From assembly GCF_048066115.1 (NCBI RefSeq), contig NZ_JBLTYX010000001.1:1054001-1118000 (forward strand): a DNA stretch of 64,000 nucleotides, read 5' to 3'. The stretch comes from Niveispirillum sp048066115 (GTDB lineage: Bacteria > Pseudomonadota > Alphaproteobacteria > Azospirillales > Azospirillaceae). Positions within the stretch are counted from its first letter, which is position 1. Each line of letters starts with the position of its first letter. Shown here piece after piece: positions 49,374 through 58,521 of this stretch. The notes beneath the pieces are model-generated. The model saw only the letters and a program-made list of their open reading frames with translations, was not told where the DNA came from and did not search any database. The translations under genes and the position numbers were made by a program.

Positions 49374-51590
49374 ATGAAGGTTTCAAGTTTCAAGTCGGCA
49401 CCATCGCAGCGGTCGTGGCGGCCCCTGTTCATATCGGCGTCGGTGCTGGCCATCCTCGCCTCCTCCAACGCCGGGGCGCAGCAGGCCCCCGGCGACAGCG
49501 ACATGCTGGAGGAGATCGTGGTCACCGCGCGCCAGCGGTCGGAAAACCTGCAGGACACGCCGTTCTCCATGGTGGCCGTGACCGGCGACAAATTGCAGGC
49601 GCAGAACGTGGTCAGCACCATGGACCTGGACAACAAGGTGCCGGGGCTGGTGCTGCGTCCCGACAATACCCGTCCGCAGCCCTTCATCGGCATCCGCGGC
49701 GTGGGTGACATCTCGCGCAATCCCGGCATCGACAACCGGACGGGCATGTATCTGGATGGCGCACCGCTAGGCCGGTCCTCCTCCATCAACTATCCGATCT
49801 TCGATATCGAGAGTGTGGAGGTGCTGCGCGGGCCCCAGGGCACGCTGTTCGGCAACAATTCCCTGACCGGCGTCATCGCCATCCAGTCGCAGAAGCCCGG
49901 CTTCCAGGACAGCAGCCGCACCACCGTCTCCACGGGCGAGCGCAACCTGTTCGCCGGCTCCGGCTATGTGAACAAGGCGGTGACGGACGATCTGGCCGTG
50001 CGCCTCACTGCGGCCGGCAGAAGCCAGGACGGCTATTACAAGAACGCCTATGACGGGTCGACGGCCGGCGGCGGTACCAACTATGCCGGCCGCCTGCAGG
50101 TGCGCTATGTGCCCACTTCCGACACCACCATCGATTTCTCCGCCGACGGCGTGCGCGCCAAGGATGAGATCCTGCTGGGCGTGGGCAAGTTCTCCACCGG
50201 GCCCATGGCGGGCATGGCGGACTATACGTTCAATACGAATGTCAGGCCGTTCCGCGACCGCACCATCTGGGGCCTGGGCCTGAATGTCGAGCAGACCCTG
50301 CCCGAGGATTTCGTGCTGACCTCAATCAGCTCCTACCGCCGGTCGCGCGACAGTTTCAATTATGACGGCGATGGCTCGCCGTCCTCGCTGATCAATGTCG
50401 GATTCCGCTATGCCGACTGGGCACTGAGCCAGGAACTGCGCATCGCCTCGCCCAAGAACCCCCTCTACGACTATGTCGTCGGGGCCTTCTATTATCACCA
50501 GAACCCGAGTGAGGTGCAGACGGTCCGGTTCGGGTCCGACTATCCGGTGGTCCCCGTGCGGGGTGCGATCATCGGCGGCACCGGTGTGGTCGCCACCGAC
50601 CAGACGGCCCTGTTCGCCCATGGCACGCTGCGCCCGGCCGAATGGCTGGCGCTGGACGCCGGGCTGCGCTATCAGCGGACCACGAAGTCGGCCGACAAGG
50701 TGCAGGACAACACCGCGATCCTGCTGGGCTATCCGGCGATGAAAGCCCATTTCGGCCTGTCCGACCCCACGCTGAACCCGATGGCCAGCGTCACCGTCAA
50801 GCCGACATCCGATATCAGCGTCTATGCGCTGTACAGCACGGGCGACCGGGCCGGCGGCTTCAACATGGATGTGGTCAAGACGCTGAGCGGCGTCACCTTC
50901 GATGCCGAATCCGTGGTCAATTACGAAGCCGGGCTGAAGACGGAGCTGTTCAACCGCCGCCTGCGCCTGAACCTCGCCGCCTATCGGCAGAGGTTCAAGG
51001 ATTTCCAGCAGGCGCAGAACATCATCGATCCCAACCCGCCGGCCGGTACGCTGCCCACCGTCATCAACGTCATCACCAATGCCGCACGCGTGCGCAGCCA
51101 GGGGATCGAGGCGGATTTCGACGCCTCCCTGCTGCCGGGCCTGCGGCTGTCGGGCGGCGTCGGGCTTAACCATGCCTATTTCCGGTCCTTCCCCAATGGC
51201 GGCGGGCCGGGCGTGGATTATACCGGCAGCCCGCTGGTCGAGGCGCCGCGCTTCCAGGCGTCGCTGGCACTGGACTATCGCCATCAGGTGACGGAGGATT
51301 TCGATGGGCGCATCTCGCTGACCGCGACCAACCGCAGCAAGGTCTATTCCCAGCCGGGATCCACTGTCGCGCCGTTCAATGACGGGCGCTATCTTCAGGA
51401 CGGCTATACCAGCGTCGGCATGCGGCTGGCACTGGAGCGGCGCGATGACGGCCTGGAACTGGCGCTTTGGGTCCGCAACCTGACCGACGAGCGCCATGCC
51501 GATGGCGCATCGCCGGTGGCGGCGGGCTATCTGTTCAAGGGCCTCAACGAGCCGCGCACCGTCGGCGTGGACCTCACGCTGCGTCTCTGA
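49374..51590 (+). CDS. TonB-dependent outer-membrane receptor
   Basis: This 738-residue receptor has a signal peptide ~1-36 (ending NAGAQ), TonB box LEEIVVTARQRSE near 45-57, a plug with IRGVGDISRNPGIDNRTGMYLDGAPLG and VEVLRGPQGTLFGNNSLTGVIAI, and a barrel ending ...TVGVDLTLRL. The last residue is Leu instead of the usual Phe/Trp. GGGGGACACGGGA precedes ATG 49374. It heads a co-directional run with beta-oxidation-type genes and an SBF transporter, so it likely imports a bulky carboxylic acid such as a steroid or terpenoid acid. That substrate is inference. Confidence 0.93.
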   Translation: MKVSSFKSAPSQRSWRPLFISASVLAILASSNAGAQQAPGDSDMLEEIVVTARQRSENLQDTPFSMVAVTGDKLQAQNVVSTMDLDNKVPGLVLRPDNTRPQPFIGIRGVGDISRNPGIDNRTGMYLDGAPLGRSSSINYPIFDIESVEVLRGPQGTLFGNNSLTGVIAIQSQKPGFQDSSRTTVSTGERNLFAGSGYVNKAVTDDLAVRLTAAGRSQDGYYKNAYDGSTAGGGTNYAGRLQVRYVPTSDTTIDFSADGVRAKDEILLGVGKFSTGPMAGMADYTFNTNVRPFRDRTIWGLGLNVEQTLPEDFVLTSISSYRRSRDSFNYDGDGSPSSLINVGFRYADWALSQELRIASPKNPLYDYVVGAFYYHQNPSEVQTVRFGSDYPVVPVRGAIIGGTGVVATDQTALFAHGTLRPAEWLALDAGLRYQRTTKSADKVQDNTAILLGYPAMKAHFGLSDPTLNPMASVTVKPTSDISVYALYSTGDRAGGFNMDVVKTLSGVTFDAESVVNYEAGLKTELFNRRLRLNLAAYRQRFKDFQQAQNIIDPNPPAGTLPTVINVITNAARVRSQGIEADFDASLLPGLRLSGGVGLNHAYFRSFPNGGGPGVDYTGSPLVEAPRFQASLALDYRHQVTEDFDGRISLTATNRSKVYSQPGSTVAPFNDGRYLQDGYTSVGMRLALERRDDGLELALWVRNLTDERHADGASPVAAGYLFKGLNEPRTVGVDLTLRL

Positions 51591-51620
51591 CGCCGTTTGC
51601 GGACTGCAAGGGAGTAAGAA

Positions 51621-52049
51621 ATGAAGGGCGTCCGACTGGACCACGCGACCATCAACACCGACGACGTGGCGGCCAGCGTGGCCTTCTACGGCCATTTCCT
51701 GGGATTGAAGCCGGGATGGCGGCCGGACTGGAGCGTCGGCGGTGCCTGGCTGTATGCCGCCGACGGCGACTATCCCATCCTGCATCTGCTGGAAACGCCC
51801 CGCAACCAGGGGGTCAGCATGTTCAACCATGTGGCCTTCCGGGGGGAGGATCTGCCGGCCTATATCGCCAAGCTGCGCGAGGCGCAGTGCTGGTTCGAGG
51901 CGCGGCCGGTCGATCAGACGCCCTACACCCAGGTCCACCATTTCGACCCCAGCGCCGTCCGCATCGAGGTCATCTTCGCGGAACCACTGGGTGCGGACCG
52001 GGTGACCTCCGCCCCGGAGATCGTGCCGGGACGGGGCATACTGACCTGA
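51621..52049 (+). CDS. VOC-family (glyoxalase/dioxygenase-fold) protein
   Basis: This 142-residue single-domain VOC protein starts VRLDHATINTDDVAASVAFYGHFLGLKPGWRPDW, with metal-type residues H in RLDHATI, H in MFNHVAFRG, and E in RIEVIFAEP. AAGGGAG stands ahead of the ATG, 30 bases after the receptor. It may be an epimerase, isomerase or lyase acting on a CoA-pathway intermediate. A hairpin/repeat follows directly after its stop. Confidence 0.82.
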   Translation: MKGVRLDHATINTDDVAASVAFYGHFLGLKPGWRPDWSVGGAWLYAADGDYPILHLLETPRNQGVSMFNHVAFRGEDLPAYIAKLREAQCWFEARPVDQTPYTQVHHFDPSAVRIEVIFAEPLGADRVTSAPEIVPGRGILT

Positions 52050-52160
52050 TACCACCGGTCATAGTTTATGACCGGTGGTACGGCGGCGACCGCCGCCGCG
52101 CCGCACACGCGGCGTAGCCAAGCCGGCGGATGCTGGCGCCGGCGATTGAGGGGCATGAAA
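52050..52160 (-). repeat. ~110-bp interspersed repeat, copy 1 (inverted)
   Basis: It starts with a perfect hairpin, ACCACCGGTCAT pairing with ATGACCGGTGGT across AGTTT (52051-52079), then runs through a GC-rich part to ATGAAA. Its reverse complement aligns along its whole length with 54289-54398, about four of five bases the same, including the hairpin position, where compensating changes keep the stem (ACCATCGGTCA / TGACCGATGGT). It lies between the VOC gene and the NTF2-like gene inside an operon. Confidence 0.82.
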
Positions 52161-52174
52161 AGGAAAACCAGGAC

Positions 52175-52573
52175 ATGGCAATCGAGGACGACCGGGCGGA
52201 AATCGCCCGGCTGGAGAACGCGCGGGCGCAAGCCATCGTCGCGGCCGACCGCGCCACCCTGGCACGGATCACCGATGACGATTACGTGCATATCGAAGCG
52301 TCGGGCCGAACCCGTGACAAGGAAGCCTTCCTGGTCGGCGTCGCCCCCGATGGCGGCCGGTTCGACCGGTACGATCTGATCGAAACGGTGATCCGCCTGT
52401 TCGGCGATGCCGCCATTGTCACCGGCGTCTTCGAGAACAGTTTCATCGGCGGGACGGCCCCGGCGCTGGTGAAGCGCGGGCGCCATACCCGCGTCTATAT
52501 CCGCCGCGACGGCGTCTGGCGCAACATCTCGCACCATGCCACCGCCTGCGCCGGAAAAAACATCGTGGCGTAG
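52175..52573 (+). CDS. NTF2-like (DUF4440/SnoaL-type) protein
   Basis: This is a 132-residue cone-shaped NTF2-fold protein: EIARLENARAQAIVAADRATLARITDDDYVHIEASGRTRDKEAFLVGV, then FGDAAIVTGVFENSF, and RHTRVYIRRDGVWRNISHHAT. The family includes ketosteroid isomerases and small dehydratases, as well as non-enzymes. ATG 52175 fits the family start. It lies 15 bases after the repeat copy. An isomerase role in the operon is possible. Confidence 0.8.
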   Translation: MAIEDDRAEIARLENARAQAIVAADRATLARITDDDYVHIEASGRTRDKEAFLVGVAPDGGRFDRYDLIETVIRLFGDAAIVTGVFENSFIGGTAPALVKRGRHTRVYIRRDGVWRNISHHATACAGKNIVA

Positions 52574-52614
52574 CCCACAGGGCCCGTCACCGCAAAACAC
52601 CGGGGAGAACGACC

Positions 52615-53802
52615 TTGTCCGCAACCAGAGAAGTGCTTGTCGCAGGCGTGGGCATGGTGCCCTTCGCCAAGCCGGGGAAAAGCCCTCCCTATGACGAGAT
52701 GGGGGCGGCAGCGATCGGGCTGGCGCTGGCCGATGCGGGTATCGATTACAGCACGGTGGAACAGGCCTATGCCGGCTTTGTCTTCGCCGGCAGCTGCGCC
52801 GGCCAGCGCACGGTCTACAGGGCCGGCATGTCCGGCATCCCGATCATCAATGTCAACAACAACTGCTCCACCGGTTCCTCGGCCCTGTTCCTCGCCCGGC
52901 AGGCGGTGGCCAGCGGCATGGCGGAATGCGCCCTGGCCGTCGGGTTCGAGGAGATGGACCCCGGCCCCATCCCCGACGCGTTTCCCCAGCGCGTCAGCCC
53001 CTTCGCCGATTTCGATACCGAATGCAACGCGCTGATCGATATCGACCTGCCCCTGGCGCTGCGCTATTTCGGCGGTGCCGGCAAGGCGCATATGGAGAGA
53101 TATGGCACGACCCTGGAGGATTTCGCCAGGGTCCGCGCCAAGGCCAGCCGCCACGCGGCCCGGAACCCGCTGTCGGTCTTCCGCAACGAGATGACGGCGC
53201 AGGATGTCCTGGATGCCCCGCTGATCTGGCCGGGGGTGATGACCAAGCCCATGGCCTGCCCGCCGACCTGCGGAGCCGCCGCCGCCCTGGTCGTCTCCCG
53301 CGACTTCGCCAAAAAGCATGGGCTTGATCCCAAGGTCCGCATCGCGGCACAGGTGATGACCACGGACCACCCGGTCACCTTGCAATCGCATGACCTGATC
53401 CAGCTGGTCGGCAAGGACATGACCGAACGCGCCTCCGCCCAAGTCTATGAACAGACGGGCGTCGGGCCCGACGATATCCGCGTCGTCGAGCTGCATGATT
53501 GCTTCGCCCATAACGAGGTCATCACCTATGAGGGGCTGGGCCTGTGTCCGGAGGGCGGCGCCGCCCGGTTCATCGCCGACGGCGACAACACCTATGGCGG
53601 GCGCGTCGTCACCAACCCGTCGGGCGGCCTGCTTTCCAAGGGGCATCCGCTGGGCGCCACCGGCCTGGCGCAATGTTTCGAGCTGACGCACCAGTTGCGC
53701 GGCAGCGCCGGCGGGCGCCAGGTCGACGGGGTCCGCCACGCGCTGGCCCACAATCTGGGTCTGGGCGGCGCCTGCGTCGTCACCCTTTACGAACAATGCT
53801 GA
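52615..53802 (+). CDS. Thiolase, SCP-x/lipid-transfer type
   Basis: This 395-residue thiolase has catalytic C84 in NVNNNCSTGSSALFLARQ, HDCFAHNEVITYEGLG, the GHPLGATGLAQ histidine loop and C387 in GGACVVTLYEQC. The group includes sterol-carrier-protein-x thiolases, which cut CoA esters of branched side chains. The start is TTG 52615, with GGGGAG 8 bases upstream. With the two dehydratase subunits that follow it would complete a beta-oxidation or retro-aldol step. Confidence 0.9.
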   Translation: MSATREVLVAGVGMVPFAKPGKSPPYDEMGAAAIGLALADAGIDYSTVEQAYAGFVFAGSCAGQRTVYRAGMSGIPIINVNNNCSTGSSALFLARQAVASGMAECALAVGFEEMDPGPIPDAFPQRVSPFADFDTECNALIDIDLPLALRYFGGAGKAHMERYGTTLEDFARVRAKASRHAARNPLSVFRNEMTAQDVLDAPLIWPGVMTKPMACPPTCGAAAALVVSRDFAKKHGLDPKVRIAAQVMTTDHPVTLQSHDLIQLVGKDMTERASAQVYEQTGVGPDDIRVVELHDCFAHNEVITYEGLGLCPEGGAARFIADGDNTYGGRVVTNPSGGLLSKGHPLGATGLAQCFELTHQLRGSAGGRQVDGVRHALAHNLGLGGACVVTLYEQC

Positions 53803-53812
53803 CAGGTGCGCG

Positions 53813-54253
53813 ATGATCGAGAAATCATGGATCGGGCGTGAGCTGACACCATCCGTCCTGGAAATCGAACGGGGGCGGCTGCGTTCCTTCGCCAGGGCCA
53901 TCGGGGAGACCGATCCCGTCTATCATGACGTTTCGGCCGCACGGGCCGCCGGATATGCCGACCTGCCGGTTCCGCCCACCTTCCTGTTCGCCGCCGACCT
54001 GGACAGCGGCGCCCTGGACGCCATGCTGGCGGACATGGGCATTCCCATCGCCCGCATCCTGCATGGCGAGCAGGGCTTCACCCATCACCGCCCGGCCTGC
54101 GCCGGCGATGTGCTCACGGTGACGTCGCACATCGCCGACATCTACGACAAGAAGAACGGTGCCCTGGAATTCGTGGAGAAACGGTCCGCGGCCCGCAACC
54201 AGCATGGCGAGCTGGTCGCCGAAATGCGGACCGTCATCGTCGTCCGCAACTGA
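53813..54253 (+). CDS. MaoC-like dehydratase, N-terminal (FAS1-type) subunit
   Basis: This 146-residue hot-dog protein reads WIGRELTPSVLEIERGRLRSFARAIGETDPVYHD, then DLPVPPTFLFAADL, then ILHGEQGFTHHRPACAGDVLTVTSHIADIYDKKNGALEFV. This is the N-terminal half of MaoC-type enoyl-CoA hydratases, without the catalytic Asp/His of the other half. The catalytic half is the separate gene at 54425. Together they should form a heteromeric hydratase. The start ATG is 11 bases after the thiolase stop. Confidence 0.87.
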   Translation: MIEKSWIGRELTPSVLEIERGRLRSFARAIGETDPVYHDVSAARAAGYADLPVPPTFLFAADLDSGALDAMLADMGIPIARILHGEQGFTHHRPACAGDVLTVTSHIADIYDKKNGALEFVEKRSAARNQHGELVAEMRTVIVVRN

Positions 54254-54288
54254 TGCCATTGGCATGAAAAACCGACCGATGGTCGGCC

Positions 54289-54398
54289 TTTCATGCCCCT
54301 CAGTCGCCGGCGCCCACATCCGTGGGCTTGGCTTACGCGCCACGCGGCGCGCGGCGGCAGTCGCCGCCGAACCATCGGTCAAATTTTGACCGATGGTA
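54289..54398 (+). repeat. ~110-bp interspersed repeat, copy 2
   Basis: It starts TTTCATGCCCCTCAGTCGCC and ends in the hairpin ACCATCGGTCA / TGACCGATGGT. The reverse complement of 52050-52160 aligns along its whole length. A small extra hairpin (GGCATGAAA...TTTCATGCC, 54261-54297) sits at its front. It lies between the two dehydratase-subunit genes, which are otherwise expected to be adjacent. Confidence 0.82.
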
Positions 54399-54424
54399 TG
54401 ACACACGCTTGTTGGAGTCCGGTC

Positions 54425-54844
54425 ATGAGCACAGAAATCCCTCCCGGCTTGGCGCCGGGGCGGGAATTGCCGCCGCTTGCCCTTGAGCCCGTCGACCGCA
54501 CCCTGCTGGCGACGTTCGGCTGCGCGTCCGGTGACCTGAACCCCATCCATCTCGATATCGATTTCGCACGCAAGGCCGGCATGCCGGACGTGTTCGCGCA
54601 GGGCATGCTGGGCATGGCCTGGATGGCGCGGGCGATCACCGCCTGGGTGCCGCAGGACAGGCTGCGCAAGCTCGATGCCCGGTTCCTGGGCATCACCCAT
54701 CTGGGCCACCGGATCACCGTCACCGCAACGGTCAAGGATCTGGTCACCTTCAATGGCGAAACCTGCGCGCGGATCGAACTGCGCAACACCAACCAATATG
54801 GCCAGACCCGGATCGCCGGCGAAGCGCTGGTCGCGGTCGGCTGA
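54425..54844 (+). CDS. MaoC-like dehydratase, catalytic subunit
   Basis: This 139-residue hot-dog protein has the hydratase-2 motif: FGCASGDLNPIHLDIDFARKAGMPDVFAQGMLGMAWMARAI, with the catalytic Asp (GDLNPIH) and His. It would hydrate an enoyl-CoA together with the subunit at 53813. The start ATG at 54425 fits the family; the frame further up reads into the repeat. It is 31 bases from the SDR that follows. Confidence 0.88.
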   Translation: MSTEIPPGLAPGRELPPLALEPVDRTLLATFGCASGDLNPIHLDIDFARKAGMPDVFAQGMLGMAWMARAITAWVPQDRLRKLDARFLGITHLGHRITVTATVKDLVTFNGETCARIELRNTNQYGQTRIAGEALVAVG

Positions 54845-54875
54845 CCATCAAAACATCCCCCGGAGGGAACAGCAC

Positions 54876-55709
54876 ATGTCTTTGAAACTGGAGGGCAAGG
54901 TCGCCCTGGTGACCGGATCGGGCCGCGGCATCGGGCGGTCCATCGCATTGAAGCTGGCCGGCGAGGGGGCGCGCCTGGTCATCAATGATCTCGACGCCGA
55001 ACCCGCGATGGAGACGGTGGAGGCGATCCGCGCCGCTGGCGGCGAGGCCATCGCCTGCGCCGGCAGCGTCAGCGCCCCCGACTTTGCCGAACGCTTCATC
55101 GGGACGGCCGTCGAGGGCTTCAAGGGCCTGGACATCATCGTGAACAATGCCGGCTATACCTGGGACAGCGTGGTCCAGAAGATGACCGACGAGCAATGGT
55201 ACGCCATTCTCGACGTTCACCTGACGGCACCGTTCCGCATCCTGCGCGCGGCACAGCCCGTCATCCGGTCGCTGGCCAAGGCGGATGCCGATGCGGGCCG
55301 GCGTAACGTCCGCAAGATCGTCAACATCTCCTCCGTCGCCGGCCTGTTCGGCAATGCCGGACAGACGAACTATGCCGTGGCCAAGGCCGGCATCACCGGC
55401 ATGACCCGGACACTGGCCAAGGAATGGGGGCGGATCGATACGACGGTCAATTGCGTCGCCTATGGATTGATCCGCACACGCCTCACCGAAGCCACGGCCG
55501 ACGCCCGCAGCACGGCGACGATCGATGGCCGCGATATCAGGATCGGCGTCAATCCCGACGTCATGGAGATGATGGCGCGATCGATCCCCCTGGGACGCGC
55601 CGGCACGTCGGAGGAAGCGGCGGGTGCCGTCTATCTCTTCTGCATTCCGGAAAGCGACTACGTCTCTGGCCAGGTGCTGATGTGCACCGGCGGCCTGACG
55701 GGAATATGA
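54876..55709 (+). CDS. SDR-family hydroxyacyl-CoA dehydrogenase-like
   Basis: This 277-residue SDR has VALVTGSGRGIGRSIALKLAGEGA, VNNAGYTWDSVVQKM, the ISSVAGLFGN serine and Y-x3-K in TNYAVAKAGITGM. It has an insertion before the serine (RSLAKADADAGRRNVRK) like the bacterial homologues of HSD17B4/MFE-2 dehydrogenases. CGGAGGG stands upstream of ATG 54876. It likely oxidises the hydroxyacyl-CoA made by the dehydratase. Confidence 0.9.
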   Translation: MSLKLEGKVALVTGSGRGIGRSIALKLAGEGARLVINDLDAEPAMETVEAIRAAGGEAIACAGSVSAPDFAERFIGTAVEGFKGLDIIVNNAGYTWDSVVQKMTDEQWYAILDVHLTAPFRILRAAQPVIRSLAKADADAGRRNVRKIVNISSVAGLFGNAGQTNYAVAKAGITGMTRTLAKEWGRIDTTVNCVAYGLIRTRLTEATADARSTATIDGRDIRIGVNPDVMEMMARSIPLGRAGTSEEAAGAVYLFCIPESDYVSGQVLMCTGGLTGI

Positions 55710-55746
55710 GCCGCCATCGCCCGTGCATCACAGGATGAGGACCGGC

Positions 55747-57306
55747 ATGTACATCACCCAACCCCTCCACCGTGCGCTGCAACAGCATCCGGACCGGACC
55801 GCCCTGATCTGCGGTTCCCGGCGGACCAGCTTTCGCCAGCTGGCCGACCGCGTCGCCCGGCTGGCGGGCGGGCTGCGCGGACTGGGCATGCGGGATGGCG
55901 ACCGCGTCGCCATCCTGGCCCTCAATTCGGACCGGTATTTCGAGTATTTGATCGGCGTGCCCTGGGGCGGGGGTATCATCAACCCCTGCAACACACGGTG
56001 GAGCGTGGCGGAACTGGCCTATGCGCTCAATGATTCCGGTTCCCGGATATTGCTGGTCGACGACATGTTCCAGGCTCTCGCGCCCGAGTTGAAGGCCCTG
56101 TGCGAAGACCTGGACCTGGTCATCCATATCGGCGATGTGCCCACGCCCGACGGCATGGTGGGTTACGAGGAACTGATCGCCCGCTCCGATCCCATGGCCG
56201 ACGCCCTGAGACGGGACGAGGATCTGCTCGGCCTGTTCTATACCGGCGGCACCACCGGAGCGCCGAAGGGCGTCATGCTGAGCCACGCCAACTTCATGTC
56301 CTCCGCCCTCGCCCTGGCTGCCGAGGGCATCGTGACGCCGGGCGGCGTCTTCCTGCACGCAGCCCCCATATTCCATCTGGCGGACCTGGGCTGTTCCAGC
56401 GTGGCCTGGATCCTGGGCAATGCGCACAGTTTCATCCCCGGCTTCTCCCCGCCTTCGGTGGTGGAGGCCATAGAGCGTGACCGGGTGACCGATACGCTGC
56501 TGGTGCCCACCATGGTCCAGATGCTGGTCGATCACCCGGTCATGGCCCAAGGCCGGGACATAAGCAGCATCCGCACCATCCTCTATGGCGGCTCCGCGAT
56601 TTCCGAGGCCGTCCTGGACCGCGCGCTGGCGGCCCTGCCGAACGTCTCCTTCTGGCAGGCCTATGGCATGACCGAGCTGGCGCCCGTGGCCACCATCCTG
56701 GCCGCCGCCTATCACCGGCCGGAGGGGCGCAGGGGAGACAGGCTGCGCTCCGGGGGACGGGCCGCCTATTGCACGGAAATCCGCGTGGCCGATCCGGCCG
56801 ACAATCCCCTGCCGGCGGGCGTGAAAGGGGAAGTGCTGGTCCGCGGCCCCAATGTGATGAAGGGCTATTGGAACAAGCCCGAACAGACGGCCGCCGCCCT
56901 GCGCGGCGGCTGGATGCATACCGGCGATGTGGGCTATCTCGACGGGGACGGGTTCCTGTTCATCATCGACCGGATGAAAGACATGATCATCAGCGGCGGC
57001 GAGAACATCTATTCCGCCGAGGTGGAGAATGCGCTGGCCCGGCACGCGGCTGTTCAAACCTGCGCAATCATCGGCATTCCCAGCGACAAATGGGGCGAAG
57101 CCGTCCACGGCTTCGTGATCCTGAAACCCGGACAGGCCGCCACCCAAGACGAACTGATCGCCCATTGCCGGCAATGGATCGCCGGCTACAAGTGCCCGCG
57201 CAGCATCGAAATCGTCAATACGCTGCCCCTGTCCGGCCCGGGCAAGATCCTCAAGACCGAACTGCGCAAGCGCTTCTGGAGCGACCGCGACCAGCAGGTT
57301 TCCTGA
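55747..57306 (+). CDS. Acyl-CoA synthetase (AMP-forming ligase)
   Basis: This is a 519-residue ANL-superfamily ligase with the P-loop LFYTGGTTGAPKGVMLSH, then YGMTELAPVATIL, the hinge region HTGDVGYLDGDGFLFIIDRMKDMIISGGENIYSAEVENAL, and the C-terminal catalytic lysine in GPGKILKTELRKRF. It activates a carboxylic acid as acyl-AMP and then acyl-CoA. ATG 55747 has GAGGA ahead; ATGs 55723 and 55735 are in frame. It would start the pathway of this operon. Confidence 0.92.
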   Translation: MYITQPLHRALQQHPDRTALICGSRRTSFRQLADRVARLAGGLRGLGMRDGDRVAILALNSDRYFEYLIGVPWGGGIINPCNTRWSVAELAYALNDSGSRILLVDDMFQALAPELKALCEDLDLVIHIGDVPTPDGMVGYEELIARSDPMADALRRDEDLLGLFYTGGTTGAPKGVMLSHANFMSSALALAAEGIVTPGGVFLHAAPIFHLADLGCSSVAWILGNAHSFIPGFSPPSVVEAIERDRVTDTLLVPTMVQMLVDHPVMAQGRDISSIRTILYGGSAISEAVLDRALAALPNVSFWQAYGMTELAPVATILAAAYHRPEGRRGDRLRSGGRAAYCTEIRVADPADNPLPAGVKGEVLVRGPNVMKGYWNKPEQTAAALRGGWMHTGDVGYLDGDGFLFIIDRMKDMIISGGENIYSAEVENALARHAAVQTCAIIGIPSDKWGEAVHGFVILKPGQAATQDELIAHCRQWIAGYKCPRSIEIVNTLPLSGPGKILKTELRKRFWSDRDQQVS

Positions 57307-57330
57307 GACCAGCAACGAAGGGACTAACCC

Positions 57331-58476
57331 ATGCCCCCGAGGCTCTATCAATTTCCCTGGATGGATGCGGATATCGAGGCGTTCCGCGAACAGGTCGGCC
57401 GCTATATCCGGGCCGAACTGGCCCCCCGGCTTCCCGAATGGCGCCGGCAGGGCTATATCCCGCGCACCGTGTGGCAGGGCATGGGGGCGCTGGGTTTCCT
57501 GCTGCCCGAACTGCCGGCCGAATATGGCGGGGCCGGTACCAGCGCCGCCTATCAGCTGGTATTGCAGGATGAGCTGGCCAAGGCCGAGATGCCGGGCACC
57601 CTCACCGTGCACGCCATCGTGGCGCATTATATCCTCGACTATGGCACCCCGGCGCAGAAGGCCCATTGGCTGCCCCGGCTGGCCAGCGGGGAGCATCTGG
57701 GCGGGATCGCCCTGACCGAACCGGGCCACGGGTCGGACCTGAAGGCCCTGCGTACGACCGCCCGGCGCGATGGCGACGATCATGCCGTCAACGGCTCCAA
57801 GATCTTCATCACCAACGGCTCCACCGCCAGCATGCTGGCCGTCGCCTGCCGGACCGGCGGCGATGGCGCGCGCGGCATCTCGCTGATCTTGATGGAGACG
57901 GAGAACCAGCCCGGCTTCAAGGTCGGCTCGCGGCTGGAAAAGCTGGGCCAGCATGCCTCCGACACGGCCGAGCTGTATTTCGACAATGTGCGTGTGCCGG
58001 CCTCGAACATCCTGGGCGGGGCGGAAGGCCAGGGCTTCGCGCAGCTGATGAGCCAGCTGCCGTTCGAGCGCCTGCTGATCGCGGTCCCGGCCGCCGCCCA
58101 GATCGAGTGCGCACTGAACCATACGATCGCCTATACCAAGCAGCGCCGCATGTTCGGCGGCAGCCTGTTCGACATGCAGAACACCCGTTTCAAGCTGGCC
58201 GAGATTGCGACCACGGCCCATATCGTCCGCGGCTTCGTCAATGACTGCATCCAGCGGCTGGTTGACGGCACGCTCGATGATGAAGCCGCCTATATGGCGA
58301 AATGGTGGTGCACGGAGCAGCAATGCCGCGTCACCGACGAGTGCCTGCAGCTGTTCGGCGGCTATGGCTACATGGTCGAATATCCGATCGCCCGGCTGTT
58401 CGCCGATGCGCGCGTGCAGAAAATCTATGGCGGCGCCAACGAGGTGATGAAGGACCTGATCGCCCGCAGCCTTTAG
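57331..58476 (+). CDS. Acyl-CoA dehydrogenase
   Basis: This 381-residue flavoprotein has GGIALTEPGHGSDLKALRTTARRDGD (FAD/substrate loop), NGSKIFITNGS, and KQRRMFGGSLFDMQNTRFKLAEIAT. At the C-terminus, QLFGGYGYMVEYPIARLFADARVQKIYGGANEVMKDLIARSL holds the catalytic Glu (ANEVM). It introduces the first double bond of a CoA ester and passes electrons to ETF. AGGGA stands before the ATG, 24 bases from the ligase gene. With the dehydratase, SDR and thiolase it forms a full beta-oxidation turn. Confidence 0.92.
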   Translation: MPPRLYQFPWMDADIEAFREQVGRYIRAELAPRLPEWRRQGYIPRTVWQGMGALGFLLPELPAEYGGAGTSAAYQLVLQDELAKAEMPGTLTVHAIVAHYILDYGTPAQKAHWLPRLASGEHLGGIALTEPGHGSDLKALRTTARRDGDDHAVNGSKIFITNGSTASMLAVACRTGGDGARGISLILMETENQPGFKVGSRLEKLGQHASDTAELYFDNVRVPASNILGGAEGQGFAQLMSQLPFERLLIAVPAAAQIECALNHTIAYTKQRRMFGGSLFDMQNTRFKLAEIATTAHIVRGFVNDCIQRLVDGTLDDEAAYMAKWWCTEQQCRVTDECLQLFGGYGYMVEYPIARLFADARVQKIYGGANEVMKDLIARSL

Positions 58477-58480
58477 GGCG

Positions 58481-58499
58481 GCTTCCGGTGACCGGAAGC
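58481..58499 (+). terminator. Hairpin after the acyl-CoA dehydrogenase gene
   Basis: GCTTCCGGT pairs with ACCGGAAGC across one base. There is no U-run, so it is perhaps an attenuator that lowers transporter expression. Confidence 0.4.
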
Positions 58500-58521
58500 A
58501 GTCGGTTCCGTATCCGTTCAG

